A stretch of 64,000 bases of DNA from Prorocentrum cordatum (lineage: Eukaryota > Sar > Dinophyceae > Prorocentrales > Prorocentraceae). The DNA lies in the NCBI GenBank assembly GCA_963575745.1, contig CAUYUJ010019929.1:69292-133291 (forward strand), given 5' to 3'. Positions 33,916 through 43,690 of the stretch are shown here, piece by piece (position 1 is the first letter of the stretch; every line of letters starts with the position of its first letter). The notes beneath the pieces were generated by a model, which saw nothing but the letters and a program-made list of their open reading frames with translations, was not told where the DNA came from and ran no database searches. The translations under genes were made by a program, and so were the position numbers.

Positions 33916-36900
33916 ATGGGCCGTCGGCGGCGAAGTCGGAGCCGCAGCCAGCGGGGGTGGGCGGGCCCGTCCCAGGAAGCGCGTCAGAATGGAGCGGATG
34001 CGCTGAGGCTCCTGGTCGGGCTGTATGCGTCGTGCAAGCTGACAGCGAAGGACTTCTCGATTCTGCGCTGGCATCTGGACAATGCAGGTACGCCAGGTGG
34101 AGACTACAAACAGTATGCAGCTAGCCCAGACCTGCAGTCTGGGAAGTATCAACACCACCTTGACAGCGTTTTACCGAGCCCAGGGCCGTTGTATGATATC
34201 AAAACACCTGGCAATTTCAATGGTCAAGGGATGAGGAAAACTATGACACTGCCGTTCCGCACCGCGTTCGAAGCTATTAACGATGAGTACTTAAATGACG
34301 ACTCTATAGCACATATTCTTGACGGTCCAGATGACGCACGACCCCAATCTGCATTGGATACACGAGCTTACCAAAACCACCCATCAGTCGTGCAGGCCAG
34401 AGAAGCCAACGAGCCGAAACCTCTCCCTCTCGGGTTTTACCTTGACGGAATATGCTACCAGAATGGGGCATCAGGGCGGCAAGACACTGTCTTGGGATTC
34501 TGGGCAATAAATTTAGTTTCGGCCAAGCGCCACCTACTCGGTGGTCTGAAACTTCGGGACGGGTGTCGCTGCGGTTGTAAGTTTTGGTGCACTCTGTATC
34601 CAGTGCTGGTTGCCCTGTGCATGCCTTATCAGCGAATCCTTCAGCACCCTGTTTAATCTTGGGTGCGCTGGCGGTGCGATCGTGGATCGTGTCCGCTCCG
34701 ATCGTGTCTGCGATGCGGCTGCGCACGTGGCAGTGTGCATATCCACCGATGGGGCTCGAAGCGACGAGGTTCGACATCCGACCGATGCGATCGAGAGTGT
34801 ATGGGTGCGTACATGTCTAAGGCGCTGGATGTTTGTGGCGCTTGCGAACGGCAGATTCCCAGACCACAGACACGACGGCAACGAGTGGGAAGCGGGTGAC
34901 CCTCTGGGGGGCAGAACGCCGCTGCGTCGGAAAGCAGTCCTCCTGTGGATCAAGGGGGACTGGGCCGAGCACAGCAAGTCGCTGGGCCTTGCTGCCTGGA
35001 ACAGCGTGTATAACCCGTGTCAGTTCTGCAGTTTGACAAAAAAGTGAGTTGCATTCGATGAACTTGTGTTTATTGTGTGGCCAGTCCGATCCTACATGGC
35101 CACTTCGGGAGCACGATGACTACGAGACATCGTGTCGCAAATGCGAAGTCCACGTCACTTTCCATAGTTCGGATGGGCGCCAACGTGTTCTGAAAAACAT
35201 CGAGTGGACTCCCAAAGGTGGCAACCGAGGGCCGACCATCGTCACTGATATTGTCGTCGGCGCGGTGGTTCTTCGATCAGGGGATAGGCTTGAGCCATCA
35301 GGGTCCCTGCTGGACGTAGGCAAGTTCGCAGCGGCGCAGCTCCCCCTCCGAGTTGTATTCTGGAGAACGAGGAGAGGACCTGATGGTTCCGCGTTGGATC
35401 CAATGGTACACAGGCCCTGGGACAAAGAAAACCGCCAGGACCGTCACCAGTTCCAGTGGCAAACAACATTATACAACACAAGGGGAATGTCAGTGGCAGG
35501 TGACGGGACTGAATCTTACATCATGGTCACGCCGTCGAAGGGGTAGGGAGTTGAGCAACATAATGACAACGTGGGGTATCTAGGGTAACGCCAACGCGTG
35601 CGGAAATTAGCCGAGGACAAACGCTCGACTCGCTAACCTTGAGATGTCAAACACTTGATCCAATATGGCAACGGGGCCCCACACGTCCTCCCCATAATCG
35701 TTCAATTCGCTATCGCTCTCCATATCATCGATCCCCCCGTTCATATGTCTTCCCACCTCTTCTCTCCACGCTCATCCCTGGACCACCTGTGCTCCTGGAT
35801 CTGGTCACGCGTCCTGCCCATGCCACTGCTGCATAACGTTAGTGGACCCTGTTTTGACGGGGGGGGGGGGGGGCAGCGAGACAATCGCTGATTTTGCGAG
35901 TTGCAAGAGGTGCCCACTTTTTGACAGCACCGACCTCAAGACTTCTCCAAGTAGGAGCCTGGCGGTGGACAGCCTCCACACACTCTACTATGGCCCCGTT
36001 CAGCGCTATGTGGCATCAGCTATGTGGCGCGTGCTGTCGCTTAACCCTTGGAATTGTCCAGGGACCTTGAAAGCGCGGCTCGAGATTGGATGTAGGCGCC
36101 TTTCAGAAGACATGACTAGATGGTTTCACGGCGATGGGTCGTGGGTGCCGCATGGACAGCGCATCGGTTATATCACATTGGGTTCGCTGGGCTCCAGGAA
36201 AAATGTCCAGGATCTGTCAAAACACCCTGGGGGGTCAATGAGCTTCAAAGCTGCAGAGACTGGAATATTGCTCGAGTTTGCGCTGTACGAACTTGAAAGC
36301 ACAGGCGGTGCCAACAAGTACGGTTCTGAAATGGTGCACGCTGGACATACTCTATGTAAGTATCTTCAACTGGTGCGCGATAACCCGTGCATTGTGAGCG
36401 ATGCGGTATGCGACGAGCTCATGGTATGCATGTGCGTGCACTTGCGCTGCTGCGAGCTGGTCGGCATCAGTTTGACACCAAAACATCACTTATGCGTGCA
36501 CATGACCGACAGGGGCGTGATCCTAAAAATGGCTCCCCAGAGCTGGCGCAGATGTGCATAACCCCTCTTGTCCCGCCCCACCAATTCAGAAACGATTGGG
36601 TGCGCCCCCACTGGGCATGCGTGTTGGGACAAGGGGAACCACGCATATCGGCGTCGGCCGCGGGCGATGGAGTCAGTTACATAGGCATGATTCGGGCCCA
36701 CGGTGTGGACGGCCGTCGACGTTGGTGTGGACCCCGTACAGTGATTCATTGTGGCACAAGTGTCCGCATATGCAAGCACTGTTTTGGGACGCGGAATGAA
36801 TTACTGAGACCGCATGATGTCTGTGCAAACTCAATTGTAATGTCGGGGCCGTCGTCGCCGCCGACGAGTCGTTGCCTACCACCCCCCTCCCACCGCTCTC

Positions 36901-37276
36901 GCCGGGGGAGAGTAACGATAACTAGAAAGTGATGAGAATGAGGAGGATCACCATGGATGGCGATGAGGACGAGGAGGATGACGATAATCAAGACGACGAG
37001 CGGGGACGGTGATGTGGTCGGGAGGTCAGAACGATGAGAGTGATGTGTGATCTGGGCCCACTGGTAACATCAGGATTTACGAGCACGGGTCCCTGAAAAT
37101 GTACAATTGCTTCGTCGACGAAACTTTCAACCTACCAGTGAGAAACATAGCTCGGTTCGCTCACCGTATGACATTTCACAAGAGACTCTTCACGCTTCTC
37201 GGGCTGCAAGGGTCCCTTAATTTGTTGCAATACATCCCTGGCAAGCGATGGCTTTCCTTGGTATCTGGATTTTAGT
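33916..37276 (+). CDS. Gene C: multi-exon transposase-like protein
   Basis: Exon a 33916-34616 (Arg/Ser-rich start, then LLVGLYASCKLTAKDFSIL, GFYLDGICYQNGASGRQDT, GCRCGCKFWCTLYPVLV) joins with GT-AG in matching phase to exon b 34822-35043 (NEWEAGDPLGG, LLWIKGDWAEHSKSLGL, PCQFC). Exon c about 35087-35500 contains YETSCRKCEVHVTFHSSDG. Exon d about 35890-36515 contains SLAVDSLHTLYYGPVQRYV and LTPKHHLCVHMTD. Exon e 37074-37276 contains YNCFVDETFNLPVRNIARF and LGLQGSLNLL. The order, namely a D-x-x-H segment, GDW...GL.AW...PC..C and late PKHH...DE, resembles Tnp2/Plavaka (CACTA-type) transposases. I treat that as inference. From memory this family is highly multicopy in dinoflagellates. Junctions c/d and d/e are approximate and small lesions are possible. 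Confidence 0.55.
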
Positions 37277-38951
37277 TCTGGTGTCGACGTTCGCAGTGGC
37301 GCCCGCGTCGGCTACTGGACGGGCGAGGGTTCGCCCAGCCGCTGCTGTTCCTCAGGCCCACCCGACTTTCGAACGAGCTCGCACGTGGGCGATGACGCAA
37401 GCCGCTGCGTGGGCAGTGCGTGGCATCACCACGAATTTTGCTGATGATAACGCTGACTATACCATATACCGTTCGATATTCAGGGAGGTGCTCGAGCACG
37501 CGCCGTGTATCACCCGCAACCTCGCGCTTGCTGAGATCTTCGCGGGCGCTGCAGGTATCACAGCGTGCATGACATCCCTGGGTTACAAGGCGTTCGCATA
37601 CGAACGCAAGCACGGGGACACGTTTCAAGATGTCTGCACGATTGGTGGCACATTCTTCTTATACTATCTGGTCTCGGCAGTTGCTGTGTCTGGCTATGTA
37701 CATTGTTCCCCACAATGCAGTACATGGATTGGTGTATCCAGAGGAACAACTGGGCGTCGTTCGCACAACGTGGACGGCGACACCCGCCGCCTCGACGTGC
37801 GCGAGGCGAATTGGGTTGCATTTCTCATGTCGCACGGGCGTTGCAACCATATAACCATTCCCCTATGTACGACTTTGGCCGTTCCACTCACATCGATGCG
37901 CACTAAGACGAAGATGGCGCACCATCAACGAACCGTCATTGCATCGTCAACGCGCGCGTTGACGGTTCATTGACGGTTCGTTGACGGTTGCATCTCGTCT
38001 AGCAGCGTCTGGCTGCAGCCGCTGCTATTGTTCGTGATGTGAGTGAAACATGAAGTAATTTCCTGGGTGGTGCGGGTCCGATGTTTCGGTCGCCTCCGGT
38101 ATAACCAGAGTTTCGTGACCGTGTATTATGGCGTGCTTGTCCTTGGATAGATCGCCGATTTTGGCATCCCTCGCAAATTTCAATCAGGGCACATGTTTGC
38201 CCAGCAAAAAAAACGACATGGAGAGTGGGGTGTCGATGATTATGATGTTATTCGTTCGATCGTCGTCGATATATCTCATGTCGTCGCCGCTGTCATCGTC
38301 GTCCATGCAAGATACGGTCACCCCAGCAACCCAGGACTCCAGCTCCCAGCATCACTCGCTTGAGTGTATCCCCTCATATTCACCCTAATCCTCCTGATTA
38401 GTTCAGCTCTCGCTCCAGCTCCAGTTCCAGCTCCAACCAGATCGAGTCAAGCCCTCGATGATATGTGCTACCCCCGTCGCACCAGCCCCAGGTCAGAAGT
38501 TTTGATGTGCGCCGACTCCAGAGGCGTGCGTTTCGTGATTGAGCAGCCCATCAATTCGTTATTCTTTCAGAATATCAACGTTGCCACGCTCATCGAGCTT
38601 ACTGGCGCAACCCGTTTCGCATCTTGCATGGGCGGGTTCGGGGGGCCAACTTTGAAAAGGTTGGAATTCTATGCCACGATGCCTGAAGCTGAACAGCAGG
38701 GGCTCGTTAGGAAACCACGTGATTTTAGACGGTTGCAGCCGCAGCAGGTTGATGATTTTGTTGCGCTGACACAAGTCACGCCCCGTTCCGAAAGCAACAC
38801 CGAGGGAGGTTGGAAGCGCGGCAGCTGGGTCACTGGGTCCAGCAAACGCTTGAAAACTTCAGAGGAATATCCACGTGCTTTTTGCGAGGTCTTTGCAGAG
38901 ACCGTAGGGGCGAGCATCAGCCGTTCAGCTAGAATTGCAACACGGCTTTAA
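37248..38951 (+). CDS. Gene D: cytosine-methyltransferase-like protein, two exons
   Basis: Exon 1 opens at ATG 37248 (a later ATG at 37389 is equally possible) and runs to about 37840. It contains the SAM-binding-like AEIFAGAAGITACMTSLGY (motif I of C5-methyltransferases, FAGxGG type) and HCSPQCSTWIGVSRG, where the PxC catalytic motif would be. Exon 2 (about 38500-38951) supplies GVRFVIEQPINSLFF (motif VI position, ENV-like), GATRFASCMGGFGGPTLKRL and a basic tail. The intron carries palindrome D. Spacing of motif I, catalytic Cys and IEQP fits a Dcm-like Rossmann methyltransferase; substrate and activity are unknown. The first exon overlaps the last exon of gene C by 29 bp on the same strand if the first ATG is used. 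Confidence 0.5.
37921..37988. repeat. GTTGAC-core palindrome D, ~34-bp stem
   Basis: Centre GTCAACGCGCGCGTTGAC; arms 37921-37953 and 37956-37988 pair over about 33 positions with four mismatches. Located in the gene D intron. Confidence 0.85.
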
Positions 38952-39332
38952 AGTGTTCGATTGCCAGATTCCTCCACCCCTTCTATAACATATCACATGT
39001 TCCTACTTCAGCGCCACACCTCAACCTCCCTTCATCTACTTATGTCTGCTGAATTCGGTCTGGCCTGCTGGCATGCTGGAATTGTGATATGGCGGTATCC
39101 CGCTGCGAGCCTGAAGCAATAATGGTTCGTGGGGTCGTGCTTTCGCTTTCGAGATCCTCACTTCAAAACCCCAAACGCCACCCCCTACGCATTTCGCTTT
39201 CGATATCCTCACTTCAACTAGTTGTGTCTACCCAAACGCTCGATCCATCGATTGCGACCGCTGCTCGCAGGCTCAACGGTTCGAGAACAACCCCCTCCGA
39301 AACCAGTGAAAGGCCCCCCTCGGGATCGGATC
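38952..39332. other. Intergenic with a 26-bp direct repeat
   Basis: TTTCGCTTTCGAGATCCTCA (39142) and TTTCGCTTTCGATATCCTCA (39199), each followed by CTTCAA, are direct repeats 57 bp apart, each preceded by a C-rich segment. Otherwise nothing is called. Confidence 0.6.
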
Positions 39333-39957
39333 ATGCACCTGAGCGCAGCGGGGGCGGCCGAGTGGCTGCGCGACGGGGTCGACCCAGCGTTGGTGGAGCG
39401 TCTGAGCAGGCAAGGCGAAGGAGAGGAAGGAAAAACGAAATTGCGGATGAGGGGTGGCGGGAAGATGAGGAGGAGGAGGAGGATGAGGAGGAAGAGGAGG
39501 AGGAGGAGGAGGAGGAGGAAGACGAGGTGGAGGGGAATGAGGAGCGGGAGGAGAAGCAAGACGATGAGGAGGAATGGGCTGAGGAAGCGGACGGGGAGGA
39601 TGATGATGAGGAGGCTGATGAGGAGAGTTTGAGGAAGGCAGGGAGGGTTGGGAAGACGATTGACGAGAACAGGAATGGAATCAGGGATGAAGAAATTGAG
39701 GGAGGGGCCGAATGAGGGAGAAGAATGAGGGGATTTGACGGGCGGGAACGGTGAGGGGATGGGACGGATGGAGAAGGAGAGAGGTGAGAGCGGCACAGAC
39801 AGAGATAGGAAGGGATGGAGGGAGGGAGGGAAGGCCGGAGGGATGGAGGATAGGGATAAGGATAGGACTAGTGAGAGGGAGAGAGAAAGAGAGAGAGAGA
39901 GAGAGCGAGAGAGAAAGGGGACCTAGGGAGATATGGGGAGGGGGGCGTGGTAGAGAA

Positions 39958-39988
<31 letters not shown>

Positions 39989-40323
39989 ACACAAGATAGA
40001 GAGACATAGAGAGAAACTGAACAACAGACAGAAGGAGGGGGGATGGATGAAGGACGAGCGGAAGGGAGAGAGAGGGGGCTGAGGGAGGGATGGGTGCGTC
40101 GTCCTGCTTGCTCAGACGCTCGCCACATGAAAGCCGAGCGAGCCGACGCAAGAGCACCGTACCGACGTGCGCCCCACCGAGCAGCAACATAACCAGCAGC
40201 AGCAACAGCAGAAGAGCACCGACGCTGGCCAGAAACGTTCGGAGACATGTGAGGAGAATCTGGCTCGCTTTCAGGAGGAATCGAACAACGCCTTGAAGAG
40301 GGCGAGGGAGGTGGTCGAATAGG
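39333..40323 (+). CDS. Gene E: short two-exon gene, unknown
   Basis: First exon from ATG 39333 (MHLSAAGAAEWLRDGVDPAL, then VERLSRQGEGEEG) to about 39420-39450. Second exon about 40130-40323, with no start codon of its own: PSEPTQEHRTDVRPTEQQHN, a Gln run, then QKRSETCEENLARFQEESNN and a TAG stop at 40321-40323. The 0.7-kb intron is (GAG)n and (GA)n repeat. Exon boundaries were not resolved in phase. The second exon suggests a Gln-rich segment followed by an amphipathic helix. No family is recognised. Confidence 0.35.
39470..40010. repeat. (GAG)n and (GA)n repeats
   Basis: GAG tract about 39470-39640, GA tracts 39880-39915 and 39958-39990. They fill the proposed gene E intron. Confidence 0.9.
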
Positions 40324-40449
40324 GGAAGAAGAAGGAGCAGGAGAAAGCCATCGCGTCTTCGTCTTCGCAGCGGCGCAGTGCAGTTCCCCCCTCAAACATT
40401 GAGTAACTTGCACCGCGGGGTTGGTTGGCCCATGCCCAAGAAACACCTG

Positions 40450-40500
40450 ACGTCATCGATCCATCAATGCATGCGTTGACGATGCATTGACGGTTCCTTG
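40450..40500. repeat. GTTGAC-core palindrome E, decayed
   Basis: TCAATGCAT (40464-40472) and ATGCATTGA (40482-40490) form a perfect 9-bp stem around GCGTTGACG, flanked by a further TTGACGG half-site. It is related to the palindromes at 24.6, 27.3 and 37.9 kb. Confidence 0.65.
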
Positions 40501-40617
40501 GCGCTCAATGTATGAGGTATTGGGGGTAGCCTGAATGCAAGTTTCTCGTGTTTCAATCATCGAGGTGTGCGGCGGGGCTCTACTGTGAAACGCTGGCTCA
40601 CTGAGGATCCTCTTGCA

Positions 40618-41221
40618 GGGGTCACGGGGCCAATTCGCGGGCCGTATCCCGACGAGGATTCGGACTAGCAGTAAGGCTGAATCCAGATCGAGCTTTGCCA
40701 CGTTCGCGGCAGAGAGCAACATGATCATGGTTGCCAACTGTGTTCGATCCTGCCTGTATTTTTCATTCGTACTCTTTCTTCTTCGACACTTCTTCCTTGC
40801 TCACGCTCTTCCGCCTCTTCACTCTCTGCTTCCTCTCCCGCTTTCTTCTTCTTCCCCCGCCTCTCCTCCTCCTCCTCCTCCTCCTCCTCCTCCTCCTCCT
40901 CCCCTCCTCCTCCCTCCTCCTCCTCCCCCTCCTCCCCTTCCCTCCTTCCTCCTCCTCCTACTCCTCCTCCTCCTCTCATCCTCCTCCCCCTCCCCCGCCT
41001 CCTCCTCCTCCTCCTCCTCCTCCTCCCCCTCGTCCGTCATAATCTCTTCCATTTCTGTTCAGCGCGCGTTGGCCGCATGGCATTTATTGCGGTCGTGTGC
41101 GATTATAACTACAATCGTGCAAGCATGCCCAAATAGTGTGCCTGTGCGAAAGCTATACGCGTATGTTCGAACGTCGCGGGCATGCACTGAGTCCACACTT
41201 GAACTGCTCACACTGGTTTGA
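40618..41221 (+). CDS. Two coding-like exons, unknown gene
   Basis: First segment about 40618-40728, after TTGCAG, contains SSKAESRSSFATFAAESN and ends ATG|GTTGCC. Second segment about 41063-41221, after TTCAG, contains RALAAWHLLRSCAIITTIV and ends LELLTLV plus stop TGA. They are separated by a (CCT)n-filled intron (40860-41035). Small, unrecognised, and possibly the 3' end of gene E. Confidence 0.3.
40860..41035. repeat. (CCT)n microsatellite
   Basis: Pyrimidine trinucleotide tract in the proposed intron. Confidence 0.95.
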
Positions 41222-41366
41222 ACATACACAAAAATATGAATCAGTAGGGAAGAAAATGGGAAACAGTGATGGGATAAACTAAACACAACATATATTTCGA
41301 AGCCAACATAAGAATTTACATAAACAACAACGTGCCAGACATCTGAAGATAACACAACATATCTTC
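41222..41366. other. AT-rich stretch, no gene
   Basis: Distinctly AT-rich compared with its surroundings; no ORF or repeat is recognised apart from the hairpin motif that follows. Confidence 0.5.
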
Positions 41367-41413
41367 CAGCTATAAAAAAAGCTGATAAATCTTCTGGCTA
41401 AAAAAACAGCTGT
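41367..41413. repeat. GGCTAAAAAAYAGCTG hairpin motif, two copies
   Basis: CAGCTATAAAAAAAGCTG (41367) and TGGCTAAAAAAACAGCTG (41395), each preceded by ATCTTC. Same motif as at 21882-21950. Confidence 0.75.
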
Positions 41414-41675
41414 TCCGGACCTCTGGGTCTGCCGCTACCAGCTGCGCCACGGCGGCGCAAGCCACGACGCGGCGATTGGCGCCAGGATGCTGGATCAGAT
41501 CCGCCACCGGGGCCGCTGGCGCGCCCACAGCAGCTTACGCCGGCACGAGAAGGGCGCGCGGCTCGGCGAGTTGCTCGAGCGTCTGGCGCCCCCGCTGCGT
41601 GCCCACGCGCTGCGCTGCGCCGACTTGCTCGCCGCCTTTGCGGCCGGGCGTCGCCAGCCCTTCGCGAGCCCCTGA
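41412..41675 (+). pseudogene. C-terminal half of DIRS-type tyrosine recombinase
   Basis: Open frame reading VPDLWVCRYQLRHGGASHD, then RGRWRAHSSLRRHEKGARL and a Leu/Ala-rich helix ending at TGA 41673-41675. This is the catalytic block missing from the element at 21.4-21.9 kb: YxLRH (Arg II and its neighbour), GRW, then the position of the nucleophilic Tyr. Here SLRRHEK replaces the usual RRYEK, so the catalytic Tyr is a His and the enzyme would be dead. No upstream YR part is adjacent. Confidence 0.75.
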
Positions 41676-41677
41676 GA

Positions 41678-42218
41678 GTGCCGGTCTTCATCGAGATCTC
41701 TTCCGGCTCTGGCAGGCTCGGGCGCGCTGAGGAGCGACGCCTGGCCTTTGGGGCTGCTGGGCTTTTCGGACGCCTTGCAGCACAAAGTGACGCTTGCCAA
41801 TGATCTCATTCGCTTCGCATGCCGCTTGTGTCGTGAGGCTATTTTTCGTCGGATCCCCTGGTCCCTGAAGAATCCGCGCACCTCGCGTCTGTGGCTGTGT
41901 AATTCAATCGTTGCTCTAACTAGGCGGAAGAATGTAAGCACTGTGTACACCGATTTCTGCATGTGGGCTGGACATTCTAAAAAAAACACCACGCTTGTCT
42001 CCTATCTTGTCGATTTATCTGGGCTTGCTGTTCGCAGGTATCTCGGCAGCCGCCGGATGTGTGCCCGTACAGGCGAAGCCCATCAGCACTTAGTTGGCAA
42101 ACGTCAGGACGGTGTGTTTTGGATTAAAGTTGCCGAACCATACCCAGCCCCTCTCTGCAGTTTCATTGCCAAGACGGCTATGGGATGCAATTGCTGCGCC
42201 GACCTCTCAGAAATTTGA
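41678..42218 (+). pseudogene. Methyltransferase-like domain of retroelement, frameshifted
   Basis: Directly downstream of the YR fragment. The first frame gives VPVFIEISSGSGRLGRA (SAM-binding motif I-like). After a frameshift and apparent deletion near 41740, a second frame (41748-42218) gives SLKNPRTSRLWLC (the position of the ENP/ENV motif), YTDFCMWAGHSKKNTTLVS and WIKVAEPYPAPLCSF. The segment that should hold the catalytic PC motif is missing. DIRS-type elements are known to carry methyltransferase domains, which fits. It belongs to the same broad fold group as gene D but is clearly a different sequence. Confidence 0.55.
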
Positions 42219-42303
42219 CAGGTTCCTGTCCGTTGCACAAGTCCCGGCGACAGTTGGCACTCGTGCAAGTATGGCGTTGTCCAGCTTGACGGTGCGGTCT
42301 TGG

Positions 42304-42393
42304 CAGTGCGTGTGGCCGAAGCCACACTTACGAGGTAGGTATCGTGACTCGTTGTTTGCCTGCCCACTCGCTCTGGTAGGTGGCGCCACTGTA

Positions 42394-42449
<56 letters not shown>

Positions 42450-42725
42450 GTCGTCTGGCCTCGAACGGAAGCCTGAGCAACTGCAGTTATCTTAACGCGT
42501 TCTGCGGAGCATGAGTGGGTCGGGCCGCCTTAACCGTTTGGGCTCAAGGCGCCCACCACGCCCCCCCATTTCTCGCCTTGAGCAGTGCGTGTGGCCGAAG
42601 ACACACACTTGCGAGGTAGGTATGATGACTGGTGGCTTGCCTGCTGACTCGCTCCGGTCGGTGGCGCCACTGTATGTTTTTTTAATAAGAAAAAATCGTT
42701 TGGCTTGGAACGAAAGCCTGAGCAA
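42304..42725. repeat. Direct repeat with internal poly(A)
   Basis: Copy 1 42304-42480, copy 2 42582-42725. Both run CAGTGCGTGTGGCCGAAG ... CGAGGTAGGTAT ... GGCGCCACTGTATGT, then a homopolymer, then GAACG(G/A)AAGCCTGAGCAA. Copy 1 has 52 A (42397-42448); copy 2 has TTTTTTTAATAAGAAAAAA. Copy 1 includes the perfect hairpin GTGTGGCCGAAGCCACAC. Between them lies CTCAAGGCG...CGCCTTGAG, a 9-bp inverted repeat. It could be a SINE-like unit or the terminal repeats of the adjacent retroelement. Confidence 0.75.
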
Positions 42726-42726
42726 T

Positions 42727-42782
42727 CATCATCACCATCACCATCATCATCCTTACCGTCATCATTATCACCATTAACATCA
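42727..42782. repeat. (CAT)n microsatellite
   Basis: Short CAT/CAC tract at the end of repeat copy 2. Confidence 0.9.
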
Positions 42783-43070
42783 GCAACATTAATTAGCGAC
42801 GAATCTGGGCCTCGGCAAACATTTGCAGGCACTATTTTGACAGTTCATATTGAATAGTGCGGAGGTATCGGGCGAAAGTGCGATTCCTAAATTGAGGAAG
42901 CCGTGGGCGAGAGTGCAATCCCTGAGCAGAGAGCGCGATGTCTGAATCCATTCTGGGGAAGTCCCGCCCGTGAACGCTGTTCTGGAGTAAGTTGCGATAG
43001 CACGACTTTTGAATCAGTTGTAGGATAAGGTGAATTTGAAGCCGTTGCTGTGGCAGCCTGGGGCCCAGGG

Positions 43071-43210
43071 GCGCCTTGGCATCGCTCGGACGTGTGCATG
43101 TTCTTTCTCGGCGAGGACCTTCGATGAGCATCCTCGACCATCTGGCAAAAAGAGCACGCACGAAACCGAAAAATGCACGGGGAACGGACGTCCGAACGAC
43201 GGCAAGGCGC
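43071..43210. mobile_element. ATCGCTCGGACGT MITE-like element, copy 1 (140 bp)
   Basis: GCGCCTTGGCATCGCTCGG... at the left and ...CCGAACGACGGCAAGGCGC at the right form 23-bp inverted ends with about four mismatches. Interior landmarks shared with the other copies: TTTCTCG, a GGACCTTCGA-like block, CATCCTCGA, GCACGCACGAAA. No ORF of its own. Confidence 0.75.
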
Positions 43211-43690
43211 AGTTTGAGCAGGAATATCTGCCCGGATTTAAAGAAAAGCGTCGAGAGCGTCGGGGGCGGGGCACGGGGCCATTTCTCTTGAACAACAAAG
43301 AAAAACCGGCGCCAGCGCGGGGATCAACATATAAGTCTTCTCCAGAAGTGATATGTTTCAAGACACCACATACACATCGTTCGTTTCTAAGTGTTCGAAA
43401 GTTCTTTGATTTGTTGGGGGGGCAAGATCCTTTCATTTCTAAGTATTATGTCCTTGGCCTCTTCCTGGCCACTAGGGGGCCAGGAAGAAATAGAAACGAG
43501 CACAATTAGAAATGAGCACGATTAGAAATGAACGACGTGTATAGTGATAAGGTATAGCATCCGTATCTACGTCAGTACGTATAACAAGATGTGTACAGAG
43601 AACGATCCCATTGCTTCAGTATTGGACACATCGCAGCGGTGACAGCGCAACCACTAGCCCCACGATTATCTTGATCTGTAAACTAATTCA
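43211..43690. other. No supported gene; 16-bp triplicate
   Basis: A 159-codon frame (43030-43509 +) runs through the MITE and is not convincing. AGAAATGAGCACGATT-type 16-bp units are repeated three times at 43491-43535. Confidence 0.5.

Noticed and set aside
36387-36932. 181-codon plus-strand ORF as a separate gene
   Set aside because: Overlaps exon d of gene C in another frame and then the following intron; composition is Arg/His/Cys-rich and the true next exon is at 37074.
42533-42551. CGTTTGGGCTCAAGG as a spliced-leader relic
   Set aside because: Several mismatches, and CTCAAGGCG here is one arm of a local inverted repeat, which explains the similarity.
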